A stretch of 64,000 nt of DNA from Nannocystis sp. RBIL2. GTDB lineage: Bacteria; Myxococcota_A; Polyangia; Nannocystales; Nannocystaceae. Numbering within the stretch: the stretch's first letter is position 1; the number at the start of each line of letters is the position of its first letter. This document shows, piece by piece, positions 1-8,203 of the stretch. Where the stretch lies: contig NZ_JAPNJW010000002.1 of assembly GCF_026626745.1 (NCBI RefSeq), forward strand, positions 4,798,151 through 4,862,150, in the 5' to 3' direction. Both the position numbers and the translations under genes were made by a program. Below the pieces are notes generated by a model. That model made no database searches. It saw nothing but the letters and a program-made list of their open reading frames with translations, and had not been told where the DNA came from.

Positions 1-1080
1 GGCAAGACCACCACCACCAGCCTCGTCGCCACCGCCTTGCACGCGGCCGGCCTCGACCCGACCGTCGTCATCGGCGGCAAGCTCAACGCCCTCGGCAGCA
101 ACGCCAAGAACGGGCGCGGCAACCTGCTGGTCGCCGAGGCCGACGAGAGCGACGGCAGCTTCCTGATGCTCACGCCCACGGTCGCCGTCGTCACCAACAT
201 CGACGACGAGCACATGGACCACTACGGCAGCATGGAGCGGCTGCAGGACGCCTTCGTCGGGTTCGCCAACCGGGTCCCGTTCTACGGCCTGTGCGTGGTC
301 TGCCTCGACGACCCCAACGCCGCCGCCATCCTGCCGCGCCTGCACAAGCGCTACGTCACCTACGGTTTCTCGCCGGAGGCCGACTACCGCGCGGTCGACG
401 TCGTGCACGACGGCCCGACGACCCACTTCCGCGTGGTCGGCCAGGGCCGCGACCTCGGCCCGTTCTCGCTGCACATGCCGGGCGTGCACAACGTGCTCAA
501 CGCGCTCGCCACCATCGCAGTGTGCGAGTTCCACGAGCTGCAGCTGGCGGCCGTCGCCAACGCCCTGGCCGGCTTCGGCGGGGTGCAGCGGCGCTTCACG
601 GTGCGCGGCACCGCCGGCGGCGTCATGGTCGTCGACGACTACGGCCACCACCCGACCGAGGTGCGGGCCACCCTCGCCGGCGCGCGCACCAGCTACCCCG
701 AGCGCCGGCTCGTCGCAGTGTTCCAGGCCCACCGCTACACCCGCGTGCGCGCCCACCTCGACGGCTTCGCCGCCAGCCTCGACGCCGCCGACCTCGTCGT
801 CCTCACCGACATCTACGCCGCCGGCGAGCCGCCGCTCGCCGGCGCCACCGTCGAGGCCCTGGCGGCCGCCGTGCGCGCGCGCCGGCCCGACCGCCCGGTC
901 GTCCTCCACAAGCCGGTCGCCGGCCTCTCCGAGTACCTGGCCCGAGAGTCATGTCCCGGAGACCTGATCATCACCCTCGGCGCCGGCAGCGTCACCCACG
1001 TCAGCCGCGAGCTCGCCGCCCACCTCGACGCCCCGCGCGACCTCACCGCCGGCGAGCTCGGCGGCGCCGCGGTGGCGTGA
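1..1080 (+). CDS. murC: UDP-N-acetylmuramate--L-alanine ligase MurC, 5' end missing
   Basis: Cytoplasmic Mur ligase that adds L-alanine to UDP-MurNAc using ATP. The gene runs off the left edge: the first codons read GKTTTT, the end of the Mur ligase P-loop, so the N-terminal Rossmann domain (about 110 residues) lies outside. Visible family motifs are EADESDGSF, TNIDDEHMDHYGS in the central domain, and DDYGHHPTEV in the C-terminal domain. murB starts six bases after the stop, so the two are surely co-transcribed. A copy of the window's recurring CATGTCC-type motif (950-966) lies inside the coding sequence without breaking the frame. The last 20 or so residues are Ala/Gly rich and probably not conserved. 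Confidence 0.95.
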   Translation, partial: GKTTTTSLVATALHAAGLDPTVVIGGKLNALGSNAKNGRGNLLVAEADESDGSFLMLTPTVAVVTNIDDEHMDHYGSMERLQDAFVGFANRVPFYGLCVVCLDDPNAAAILPRLHKRYVTYGFSPEADYRAVDVVHDGPTTHFRVVGQGRDLGPFSLHMPGVHNVLNALATIAVCEFHELQLAAVANALAGFGGVQRRFTVRGTAGGVMVVDDYGHHPTEVRATLAGARTSYPERRLVAVFQAHRYTRVRAHLDGFAASLDAADLVVLTDIYAAGEPPLAGATVEALAAAVRARRPDRPVVLHKPVAGLSEYLARESCPGDLIITLGAGSVTHVSRELAAHLDAPRDLTAGELGGAAVA

Positions 1081-1085
1081 CCCCC

Positions 1086-2045
1086 ATGAGCCTCACCCGC
1101 GGGCAGCGGCTGCTGGCCGAGCTCGGCGACATGGGCCTCCCGCCGGGCGCGCTCGAGCTGCGCCTCGACGAGCCGATGGCGCGCCACACCACGTTGCGGC
1201 TCGGCGGCCCGGCTGACCTTTGGGCCAGGCCGGCCGACCCCCGCGCCCTGCAGCTGCTGCTGGCCGCCTGTCACGCCAAGTCGATCGGCGTCAGCTTCGT
1301 CGGCGGCGGCTCCAACCTGCTCGTGCGCGACGCCGGCATCCGCGGCGTCGTCATCAACCTCGCGCGCATGAACCGGGTCGAGCGCCCGGATCCCGCCGAC
1401 CCGGCCCGCGTCGACGTCGAGGCCGGCGCCACCACCGGCCGCCTGCTGCAGCACGTCACCACCTGGGAGCTCGGCGGCCTCGAGTTCCTCGGCGGCGTGC
1501 CCGGCAGCGTCGGCGGCGGCCTCATCATGAACGCCGGCACCTACCTCGGCGAGTTCACCAAGGTCGTCACCCGCGTCCACAGCCTGCACCGCGACGGCCG
1601 CGCGCGCACCCGCGAGCACGCCGAGTGCGGCTTCCGCTACCGCGGCTCCGACCTGCCGCCCGACGAGATCGTCGTCGGCGCCGAGCTGCGCTGCTGGCCG
1701 CGCGCGCGCGCCGAGATCGAGGCCGACGTCGCCGGCCTGCGCGAGCGTCGGCGCCAGCGCGAGCCCAGCGGCGTGGCCAACAACGGCAGCACCTTCAAGA
1801 ACCCGCCGGGTGACTTCGCCGGCCGCATCATCGAGTCGGTCGGCCTCAAGGGCACCCGGGTCGGCGCCGCGGTCGTCAGCCCGGTGCACGCCAACTGGCT
1901 CGTCGTCGAACGCCCCGGCCCCGGCGTGCCCGAAGCGCGCGCCGCCGACCTCCTGGCGCTGATCGACCTCGTGCGCGAGCGCGTGCGGACGGAGACCGGC
2001 ATCCAGCTCGAGCTCGAGGTCAAGATCGCCGGCGAGGCGGTATAA
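1086..2045 (+). CDS. murB: UDP-N-acetylenolpyruvoylglucosamine reductase MurB
   Basis: FAD-dependent reductase that makes UDP-MurNAc, the substrate of MurC encoded just upstream. Length is 319 residues, normal for the family. The FAD-binding part shows GGGSNLLVRD and GLEFLGGVPGSVGG followed by MNAGTY. The C-terminal part shows NNGSTFKNP, which holds the proton-donor serine region. The ATG at 1086 is chosen because it follows the murC stop directly and because the open frame further upstream overlaps murC as an Arg-rich shadow. Usual dcw-cluster partners such as ftsQ do not follow; a BolA-like gene does. Confidence 0.95.
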   Translation: MSLTRGQRLLAELGDMGLPPGALELRLDEPMARHTTLRLGGPADLWARPADPRALQLLLAACHAKSIGVSFVGGGSNLLVRDAGIRGVVINLARMNRVERPDPADPARVDVEAGATTGRLLQHVTTWELGGLEFLGGVPGSVGGGLIMNAGTYLGEFTKVVTRVHSLHRDGRARTREHAECGFRYRGSDLPPDEIVVGAELRCWPRARAEIEADVAGLRERRRQREPSGVANNGSTFKNPPGDFAGRIIESVGLKGTRVGAAVVSPVHANWLVVERPGPGVPEARAADLLALIDLVRERVRTETGIQLELEVKIAGEAV

Positions 2046-2054
2046 CTCCGGCCC

Positions 2055-2312
2055 ATGAGTCACCACCCGACCAACTTCCAGGGCTCCGTCATCGACGCGA
2101 TCCGCGAGGCCATCCTCGCCAAGATGGCCGCCGACGACGTCCAGGTCTCGGGCGGCGGCGGCCACTACACGATCGTCGTCGTCTCGTCCGAGTTCGCCGG
2201 CAAGTCCATGGTCGCCCAGCAACGCCTCGTCTACGGCGCCATCGCCCACCTCATGGCCGGCGACATGGCCCCCGTCCACGCCGTCGACAGCCTGCGCACC
2301 ATCGTCCCGTAG
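2055..2312 (+). CDS. BolA/IbaG-family protein
   Basis: Small (85 aa) cytoplasmic protein. The signature is a conserved stretch around VSGGGGHYTIVVVSSEFAGKS followed by RLVYGAI and a C-terminal VHAVDSLRT. This matches the class II KH-like fold of BolA/IbaG proteins, which pair with monothiol glutaredoxins in Fe-S trafficking or act in envelope stress. The usual invariant histidine is present in AVHAVDS. It starts nine bases after murB and is probably the last gene of that operon. The gene ends eight bases before the convergent Uma2 gene, with no hairpin between. Confidence 0.85.
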   Translation: MSHHPTNFQGSVIDAIREAILAKMAADDVQVSGGGGHYTIVVVSSEFAGKSMVAQQRLVYGAIAHLMAGDMAPVHAVDSLRTIVP

Positions 2313-2319
2313 AGCCCAC

Positions 2320-2880
2320 TCAGCCCAGGCGCTCCAGCAGGCCGTCGTACACGTCCGCCAGCGCCAAGCGACACGGCGGCGCGGGCAGCTCGACCACCGC
2401 AGCGGCCCCGGCCTCGCGCCGGTAATGCCAGCCCTGCGGCGCGCGCACGAACACCTCGATCGACAGCGCGTCCTGGCTCACCAGCAGGTACGCCTGCAGG
2501 CTGGCGAGCTGTTGGTACAGGGCCCACTTGCGCCCGCGATCGAAGCTCTCGGTCGACGGCGACAACACCTCCACGATCAGCGCCGGCCGCTCGACGAGGG
2601 GGCGCTCGAGCTGCTGGGGATCGCAGCTCACCACCACGTCGGGGTAGAGCACGTCGTTGCCGACGCGCACCTTCATGCCCTCGTGGAACGTGAAGCAGCC
2701 GCGCGGCCGCAGCTGCTGGCGCAGCGTCGCGGCGAGGTTGACGCCGATGTGCGCGTGGAACGTCGAGCCGCCGGCCATGGCGAACGCCTCGCCGTCGACG
2801 AGCTCGTACCGGTGCGCCTGCGTCTGCTCCCACGCGAGGAACTCCTCGAGGCTCATGCGGGGCTGCGGGACTGCGGACAC
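2320..2880 (-). CDS. Uma2-family (DUF820) endonuclease-like protein
   Basis: 186-residue protein of the Uma2 family, a PD-(D/E)XK nuclease-fold group common in cyanobacteria and myxobacteria with poorly known role. Seen here: the N-terminal SLEEFLAWE, then YELVDGE, YPDVVVSCDP (the PD of the fold) and IVEVLSPSTESFDRGRK, the most diagnostic block. The GTG at 2880 is preferred: a -10-like TACGCT lies five bases before it, matching other genes in this window that seem leaderless. An internal ATG eight codons on is the alternative. It stands alone, convergent with the BolA-like gene. Confidence 0.9.
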   Translation of the reverse strand: MSAVPQPRMSLEEFLAWEQTQAHRYELVDGEAFAMAGGSTFHAHIGVNLAATLRQQLRPRGCFTFHEGMKVRVGNDVLYPDVVVSCDPQQLERPLVERPALIVEVLSPSTESFDRGRKWALYQQLASLQAYLLVSQDALSIEVFVRAPQGWHYRREAGAAAVVELPAPPCRLALADVYDGLLERLG

Positions 2881-3069
2881 ACCTCAGCGTACCAATACAC
2901 GCGCGCGGCCACCAGCGCGCCCCCGGGCGCCGGCCTCGCGTCTGCGGCGAGCGGCCCCAGGCGAACGTGCGGCGATGGTCGCCAATGCGGCCGGCGGGCC
3001 GCGGACCGTCGCCCCGGTGATTGACAGCCAGGGGCCTCGGGCCAGCCTTGGCGGGTGGAAGCGTCGTCC

Positions 3070-3567
3070 ATGCTTCAGCCCGGAGCACGCGCTCCGGAGT
3101 TCGCGCTCAAGACCACGCCCGACCAGACGCTCGCCCCCGTCGACTTCCGCGGCAAGCCGGTCGTGCTCGCCTTCTATCAGGCCGACTGGAGCCCCGTGTG
3201 CACCGAGCAGATGGCCGTCTACAGCCTGATCATCGACGAGCTCCGGGCCCACGGCGCCCAGCTGCTCGGCATCGCCTGCGACGGCGCGTGGTGTCACCTC
3301 GCCTTCGCTCGCCACTACGAGCTGAGCTTCCCGCGGCTCTCCGACTTCGAGCCCAAGGGCGGCGTGTCGCGCCGTTACGGCTGCTACGACGCGGCCGAGG
3401 GCATGAGCGGCCGGGCCCTGTTCGTCGTCGACTGCGACGGACAAATCGCCTGGAGCTACCTCTCCCCGACCGGCATCAACCCGGGCGCCGACGGCATCCT
3501 CGCTGCGCTCGACGGCCTCGGAAAACTGTCATCGCGGCCGCGGCCGCAGGAAGGAGACCGACCATGA
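3070..3567 (+). CDS. Peroxiredoxin-like (AhpC/TSA, redoxin) protein
   Basis: About 165 residues with thioredoxin-fold peroxiredoxin features: GARAPEFAL near the N-terminus, then FYQADWSPVCTEQM, where the Cys of PVCTEQ is the likely peroxidatic cysteine, and later LFVVDCDGQIAWSY. An additional Cys pair lies in ACDGAWCH. The ATG at 3070 has GGAAG about nine bases upstream; a GTG at 3055 is possible. Its stop overlaps the next start (ATGA at 3564-3567), so it is translationally coupled to the DsbA-like gene and heads the run leading into a molybdenum oxidoreductase. A plausible job is removal of peroxide made by that enzyme; this is inference. Confidence 0.85.
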   Translation: MLQPGARAPEFALKTTPDQTLAPVDFRGKPVVLAFYQADWSPVCTEQMAVYSLIIDELRAHGAQLLGIACDGAWCHLAFARHYELSFPRLSDFEPKGGVSRRYGCYDAAEGMSGRALFVVDCDGQIAWSYLSPTGINPGADGILAALDGLGKLSSRPRPQEGDRP

Positions 3568-4103
3568 GCACCCTCAAGCCGCCGCTCGGCCCGCGCGATC
3601 ACCTGCGCGGCGAGCTCTCGCGGCCGATCCACCTCGTCGAATTCGGCGACTTCGAGTGCCCCCTGTGCGGCCAGGCGCAGATCGTCGTCCAGGCGCTCGC
3701 GCGGGCCCTCGGCGACCAGCTCTGCTTCGGCTTCCGCAACTTCCCCGTCGTCGGCGCCCACCCGAACGCCCAGATCGCCGCCGAGGCCGCCGAGGCCGCC
3801 GGCGACCAGGGCAAGTACTGGGAGATGCACGACCTCCTGTTCGACGACCAGCACGCGCTCGAGGTCCCGCACCTCGGCCGTTACGCCGAGCAGCTCGGCC
3901 TCGACATGCACCGCTTCGTCGCCGACCTGCAGGCCCACCGCTTCCTCGAGAAGATCCGCGGCGACCTGCACAGCGGGGCCATCAGCGGCGTCGTCGGCAC
4001 CCCGACCTTCTTCATCAACGGCATCCGCCACGAGGGCCCGTTCGACTTCGACTCCCTGCTCGCGGCCATGACCCTCGCCGCGCGCTTCCCCCGGGCGGGC
4101 TGA
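3564..4103 (+). CDS. DsbA-like thioredoxin-fold oxidoreductase
   Basis: 179-residue DsbA/thioredoxin_4-type protein. HLVEFGDFECPLCGQAQ carries the CPLC active-site pair. GTPTFFINGIRHEG near residue 150 contains the cis-proline loop typical of the family. The helical insert between them (AEAAEAAGDQGKYWEMHDLLF) is also standard. No signal peptide is visible, so unlike classical DsbA it looks cytoplasmic. A strong Shine-Dalgarno (AAGGAG, 3551-3556) precedes the ATG, which overlaps the peroxiredoxin stop. The oxidoreductase [2Fe-2S] subunit follows three bases after the stop. Confidence 0.9.
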   Translation: MSTLKPPLGPRDHLRGELSRPIHLVEFGDFECPLCGQAQIVVQALARALGDQLCFGFRNFPVVGAHPNAQIAAEAAEAAGDQGKYWEMHDLLFDDQHALEVPHLGRYAEQLGLDMHRFVADLQAHRFLEKIRGDLHSGAISGVVGTPTFFINGIRHEGPFDFDSLLAAMTLAARFPRAG

Positions 4104-4106
4104 GGC

Positions 4107-4565
4107 ATGGTCCGCCTCACCGTCAACGGCGAGCACCACGAGCTCGCCCTCGACCCGCGCACCACCTTGCTCGACGCCCTGCGCGACCACCTCGGCCTCA
4201 CCGGCGCCAAGAAGGGCTGCGACCACGGCCAGTGCGGCGCCTGCACCGTCCACGTCGACGGCCGGCGCGTCCTGTCCTGCCTCGCCCTGGCGGTGGCCCA
4301 GCGGGGCCGCGAGATCATGACGATCGAGGGCCTCGCTCTCGGCGCCCACCTCCACCCGATGCAGCTCGCCTTCATCGAGTGCGACGCCCTGCAGTGCGGC
4401 TTCTGTACGCCGGGGCAGATCATGTCGGCGGTCGCGCTGCTGGCCGAGGTCGACCACCGCCGCGAGCTCACCGACGTCGCCATCCGCGAGCGCATGAGCG
4501 GCAACCTGTGCCGCTGCGGCGCCTATCCCAACATCCTCGCCGCGATCCGTCGGGTGCGCACATGA
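4107..4565 (+). CDS. Aldehyde/xanthine oxidoreductase [2Fe-2S] subunit (PaoA/YagT-like)
   Basis: 152-residue small subunit of a molybdenum hydroxylase. The plant-ferredoxin cluster site is CDHGQCGACTVHVDGRRVLSC (residues about 38-58). The second cluster site is CGFCTPGQ followed by CRCGAYPNI. It passes electrons from the Mo site to FAD. E. coli PaoA carries a long Tat signal; none is present here, so this complex is predicted to be cytoplasmic. Its stop overlaps the start of the FAD subunit by four bases (ATGA). Confidence 0.95.
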   Translation: MVRLTVNGEHHELALDPRTTLLDALRDHLGLTGAKKGCDHGQCGACTVHVDGRRVLSCLALAVAQRGREIMTIEGLALGAHLHPMQLAFIECDALQCGFCTPGQIMSAVALLAEVDHRRELTDVAIRERMSGNLCRCGAYPNILAAIRRVRT

Positions 4566-5551
4566 GGCCGTTCGCCTACGTCGAGGGCGTCAGCGTCGCC
4601 GACGCGGCGGCCGCCGTCCACGCCGCGCCGACTGCGATATTCCTCGCCGGCGGCACCACCGTCGTCGACCTCATGAAGCTCGGCGTGCTCGCGCCCGCCA
4701 CCCTCGTCGACGTCCACCGCCTGCCGCTCGGCGACATCGAGCTCGACGATCGCCGGGCGCGGATCGGCGCCTGCGTGCGCAACGCCCAGCTGGCCGAGCA
4801 CCCCGACATCCGCGCCCGCTGGCCGGTCGTCGGCGAGGCGCTCCTGTCCGGCATGTCGCCGCAATTGCGCAACATGTCGACAGTCGCCGGCAACGTCCTC
4901 CAGCGCACGCGCTGCCCTTATTATCGCGACCCGCACAGCGCCTGCAACAAGCGCGAGCCCGGCACCGGCTGCGCCGCCCGGACCGGCTGGGACCGCGACG
5001 CCGCGGTCCTCGGCACGAGCCCGCACTGTATCGCGGTGTTCCCCTCCGACCTCGCCACCGCCCTGGCGATCCTCGATACCATTATTTACACCCGCCGCGG
5101 CGACGGCGGCGCCCGCCGCCTGCCGTTCGACGGGTTTCACCGCCTGCCCGGCCGCTCCCCCGAGCGCGAGACGGTCCTCGATCACGGCGAGCTCGTCACC
5201 CACTTCGAGCTGCCCGACCTCGCCCTCTCGCGCCGCTCGCATTACCTCAAGGTGCGCGATCGGGCCAGCTACGAGTTCGCCCTCGCCTCCGCCGCGGTCG
5301 CCCTCGACGTCGAGCGCGGCCTCGTCCGCGACGCCCGGATCGCCCTCGGCGGCGTCGCCACCCGCCCGTGGCGCTGCCCCGCCGCCGAGCAGTCGCTGCG
5401 CGGCAGACGGGCCGAGCCGGCGGCCTTCCGCGCCGCCGCCGACCTCGCGCTCGCCGACGCGGTCGCCGGGGCCCACAACGGCTTCAAGATCGAGCTCGCC
5501 CGCCACGTCGTCGCCCGCGCCCTGACCGAGCTGGCGGCCCGCCCCGGGTGA
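4562..5551 (+). CDS. Aldehyde/xanthine oxidoreductase FAD subunit with extra Fe-S insertion (PaoB/YagS-like)
   Basis: 329-residue FAD-binding middle subunit. Flavin contacts are in FLAGGTTVVDLMK and RNMSTVAGNVLQ. Directly after this lies a Cys-containing insertion (RCPYYRDPHSACNKREPGTG followed by C), which in PaoB-type subunits ligates an additional [4Fe-4S] cluster. This insertion separates the complex from ordinary xanthine dehydrogenases and points to a PaoABC-like aldehyde oxidoreductase. The C-terminal CO-dehydrogenase flavoprotein domain is complete. Coupled by overlap to the gene before; the Mo subunit follows 24 bases later. Confidence 0.93.
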   Translation: MRPFAYVEGVSVADAAAAVHAAPTAIFLAGGTTVVDLMKLGVLAPATLVDVHRLPLGDIELDDRRARIGACVRNAQLAEHPDIRARWPVVGEALLSGMSPQLRNMSTVAGNVLQRTRCPYYRDPHSACNKREPGTGCAARTGWDRDAAVLGTSPHCIAVFPSDLATALAILDTIIYTRRGDGGARRLPFDGFHRLPGRSPERETVLDHGELVTHFELPDLALSRRSHYLKVRDRASYEFALASAAVALDVERGLVRDARIALGGVATRPWRCPAAEQSLRGRRAEPAAFRAAADLALADAVAGAHNGFKIELARHVVARALTELAARPG

Positions 5552-5575
5552 CGACATTCGCAGGAGGCCCTCGCA

Positions 5576-7768
5576 ATGTCGACCACGAGCCCCCGGATCG
5601 GCGGACCCGCCGAACGCATCGACGCCCGCATCAAGGTCACCGGCCAGGCCCGCTACGCCGCCGACGTCGCGCTCCCCGGCCTCGCCCACGCCGCCCTCGT
5701 CGACAGCCCCGTCGCCTGCGGTCGCATCGTCGCCATCGACACCACTCGCGCCGAGCAGGCCGCCGGCGTGCTCCTGATCCTCACTCACCACAACCGCGGC
5801 CCGCTCGGCGACCTCCCCAACGGCGACGGCACCGGCCTCACCGCCGACCCGCGCCCGCCGCTCGCCGACGACCGCATCTATTACCGCGGCCAGCTCGTCG
5901 CCATGGTCGTCGCCGAATCGCCGGAGCAGGCCGCTCACGCCGCCGCGCTCGTCGAAGTTTTTTACGAGAAGGCGCCGTTCGTGGTCGACATCGACGACGG
6001 GGAGGGCACCCGCCTCGCCGACGCGCCGCGCCGCGGCGACTGTGACGCGGCCCTGCGCGCCGCTCCGGTGACGCTCGACGTCGTCTATTCGACGCCGATC
6101 CAGCACCCCTGCCCGCTCGAGCCGCACGCCACTGTGGCGCACTGGGTCGACCACGACCTCGTCGTCTACGACTCCACGCAATGGGTCCGCGGCGACCAGG
6201 CGGTGCTCGCCCAGGCCGTCGGCCTGCCGCGCGAGCGCGTCCGCGTCCTCGCGCCGTTCGTCGGCGGCAGCTTCGGCGCCAAGGTCTTCACCGCCGCCCA
6301 CACCCTGCTGGCCGCAGTCGCCGCGCGTCGCCTCGAGCGCCCGGTCAAGGTCGTCCTGCGGCGCGCCGAGGTCCTCACGGCAGTGGGCCCGCGCGCCGCC
6401 ACGCGTCAGCGGATCCAGCTCGCCGCTGCGCCCGATGGTCGACTGCTCGCGCTGCGCCACCACACCCGCAGCCACTGCGCGGTCGATCACGGCGTCGCCG
6501 ACCGCGATCCCTTCTACGAGCCGACCAGCGGCGTCACTCGCACGCTCTACGCCTGTCCCGCGTACGAGGCGGTCCACGACATCGTCCCGCTGCACCTGGC
6601 CAAGCCCGGGTGGATGCGCGCCCCCGGCGAGGCCACCGGCCTGTGGGCGCTCGAGGGCGCCCTCGACGAGCTCGCCTGCGCCCTGCACCTCGACCCGCTG
6701 GCGCTGCGCCTGCGCAATCACAGCAGTCGCGACGCCCACACCGGCAAGCCGTACGCCAGCGAGCACCTGCGCGAATGTTATGAGCGCGGCGCCGAGCGAT
6801 TCGGCTGGGCGCGCCGCGATCCGCGGCCTCGCAGCATGCGTGAGGGCGACGCCTGGCTCGGCTGGGGCATGGCCACTGCAGCCCACCCCGGCAACCGCGA
6901 CCCCGCCAGCGTGTGCGTGCGCCTCGACCGCGAGCACGACCGCGTCCACGCCACGGTCTCGACCGCCGGCGTCGACCTCGGCACCGGCATGTACACCATG
7001 CTCGCAGTCGTCGTCGCCGACGCCCTCGACCTGCCGATCGAGTGGGTCACGGTCGAGCTCGGCGACACCCGGCTGCCGCAGTGCCCGATGACCGGCGGCT
7101 CGAACCTCACCGCCAGCGCCGCCCCGGCCGCCCAGGCCGCGTGCCTCCAGCTGCGCCGGCGACTGCTATCATTCCGCCGCACCCCCGACGAATCGGTCGA
7201 CTGGCACGAATTGCTGGTCCGCGCGGGCCTCGACCACGTCGAGGCGGTCGGCACCACCGACGCGCGTCACGCCGGCGAAGCGCACGCCCATCACTCTTTC
7301 GGGGCTCAGTTCGTCGAGGTCCGCGTCGTCCCCGAGCTCGGGCGGATCCGCGTCACCCGCGTCGTCGGCGTGTTCGACGTCGGCCAGGTCGTCGACGCCA
7401 CCACCACCCGCAACCAGCTGATCGGCGGGATCGTCTTCGGCGTCGGCCAGGCCCTGCTCGAGCAGCTCGTCCACGACCCCGTCCACGGCCTGCCCGTCCA
7501 CGCCGACCTCGCCGGCTATCTGCTGCCCACCCACGCCGACGTGCCCGAGATCGACGTCGAGTGGTTAGGCGGCGTCCCCGATCTCGCCTTCAACTCGGTC
7601 GGCTGCCGCGGGGTCGGCGAGATCGGCATCACCGGCATCGCCCCCGCGATCGCCAGCGCCGTTCACCACGCGATCGGCGTCCGCCTGCGCGACCTCCCGC
7701 TCACCCCCGACCGCCTGCTCGCCGCGCTCGCAGCCGAGGCCGACGAGTCGGCCGGCCGCCGCGGATGA
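5576..7768 (+). CDS. Aldehyde/xanthine oxidoreductase molybdenum-binding subunit (PaoC/YagR-like)
   Basis: 730-residue catalytic subunit holding the molybdopterin cytosine dinucleotide cofactor. It starts with RIDARIKVTGQARYAADV, typical of the family. FVGGSFGAK is a cofactor-binding glycine loop, and GVGEIGITG near the C-terminus contains the catalytic glutamate that activates water at Mo. Length matches PaoC. A clear Shine-Dalgarno (AGGAGG, 5562-5567) precedes the ATG. No PaoD/XdhC-like cofactor-insertion chaperone lies downstream in this window, so maturation must come from elsewhere. Substrate cannot be told from sequence; aromatic aldehydes are known for the E. coli enzyme. Confidence 0.95.
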   Translation: MSTTSPRIGGPAERIDARIKVTGQARYAADVALPGLAHAALVDSPVACGRIVAIDTTRAEQAAGVLLILTHHNRGPLGDLPNGDGTGLTADPRPPLADDRIYYRGQLVAMVVAESPEQAAHAAALVEVFYEKAPFVVDIDDGEGTRLADAPRRGDCDAALRAAPVTLDVVYSTPIQHPCPLEPHATVAHWVDHDLVVYDSTQWVRGDQAVLAQAVGLPRERVRVLAPFVGGSFGAKVFTAAHTLLAAVAARRLERPVKVVLRRAEVLTAVGPRAATRQRIQLAAAPDGRLLALRHHTRSHCAVDHGVADRDPFYEPTSGVTRTLYACPAYEAVHDIVPLHLAKPGWMRAPGEATGLWALEGALDELACALHLDPLALRLRNHSSRDAHTGKPYASEHLRECYERGAERFGWARRDPRPRSMREGDAWLGWGMATAAHPGNRDPASVCVRLDREHDRVHATVSTAGVDLGTGMYTMLAVVVADALDLPIEWVTVELGDTRLPQCPMTGGSNLTASAAPAAQAACLQLRRRLLSFRRTPDESVDWHELLVRAGLDHVEAVGTTDARHAGEAHAHHSFGAQFVEVRVVPELGRIRVTRVVGVFDVGQVVDATTTRNQLIGGIVFGVGQALLEQLVHDPVHGLPVHADLAGYLLPTHADVPEIDVEWLGGVPDLAFNSVGCRGVGEIGITGIAPAIASAVHHAIGVRLRDLPLTPDRLLAALAAEADESAGRRG

Positions 7769-7786
7769 CATGTCCCGGAGGACAGG
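7769..7786. repeat. CATGTCC-type inverted repeat
   Basis: CATGTCC-CGGA-GGACAGG, directly after the paoC-like stop. It is one copy of the recurring 18-bp palindrome family of this window (arms of seven, spacer of four) and a candidate transcript-end hairpin. Confidence 0.7.
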
Positions 7787-7804
7787 ATGATTCGCTCGGC
7801 GTGA

Positions 7805-8203
7805 TCGGTCAATCGAGCAGCCCGCGAGCTCGACGGCGACCCGGACACCTTCCTCCCGTTCGAGCGCTGGCTGACGCAGCAGGAGCTGGGCCGGCCCGTG
7901 AACGGGACGTGGACGCCGAACAACGCCGCCGTGCTGGTGTACGGCCTCAGCCCCCAGAGCTTCTACTCCGGGGCCTATGTCGACATGGTGCGCTACGCCG
8001 GCAACGACTACGACGCGCCGATCAGCGTGCGTCAGACGATCACCGGGCCCCTCATCGAGCAATTGAAGCAGGCGTGGACGGTCGAGCGCGCGGGCCGCGG
8101 AGTGCGTCGCGCGGAGGCGTTGCTCCACCGGGAGGGCCATCCTCCGCTCGAGATCGAGACGAACGGCTTCACGACCGTGACGGTGCGGAGGCGCCGCGAA
8201 TGA
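7805..8203 (+). pseudogene. 3' fragment of an AlbA_2/HATPase_c_4-type DNA-binding gene
   Basis: The frame is open from 7805 with no ATG; the only usable start is a GTG at 7898. It reads ELDGDPDTFLPFERWL, then TPNNAAVLVYGLSPQSFYSG, then VRYAGNDYDAPI and ITGPLIEQL. This is the middle section of AlbA_2-domain proteins (compare their usual PTNAAVLLFG and GPL blocks). It then jumps to AGRGVRRAEALLHREGHPPLEIE and VTVRR, the extreme C-terminus of the same family. Roughly 90-100 residues of the GHKL-type ATPase region are missing. It therefore lacks both its 5' half and an internal part. The 3' end overlaps the ParA gene start (ATGA). The missing N-terminal half lies on the other strand at 10353-10910. 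Confidence 0.7.

Noticed and set aside
291..1085. Long open frame upstream of murB, in frame with it
   Set aside because: Translation is Arg/Pro/Ala-rich shadow of murC on the same strand; murB homology begins only at 1086.
813..2279. 488-codon minus-strand open frame over murC/murB
   Set aside because: Antisense shadow typical of very GC-rich genes; sequence is Gly/Ala/Asp low complexity with no domain.
4523..6949. 808-codon minus-strand open frame over the oxidoreductase genes
   Set aside because: Antisense shadow; the plus strand carries unmistakable PaoB/PaoC-like motifs.
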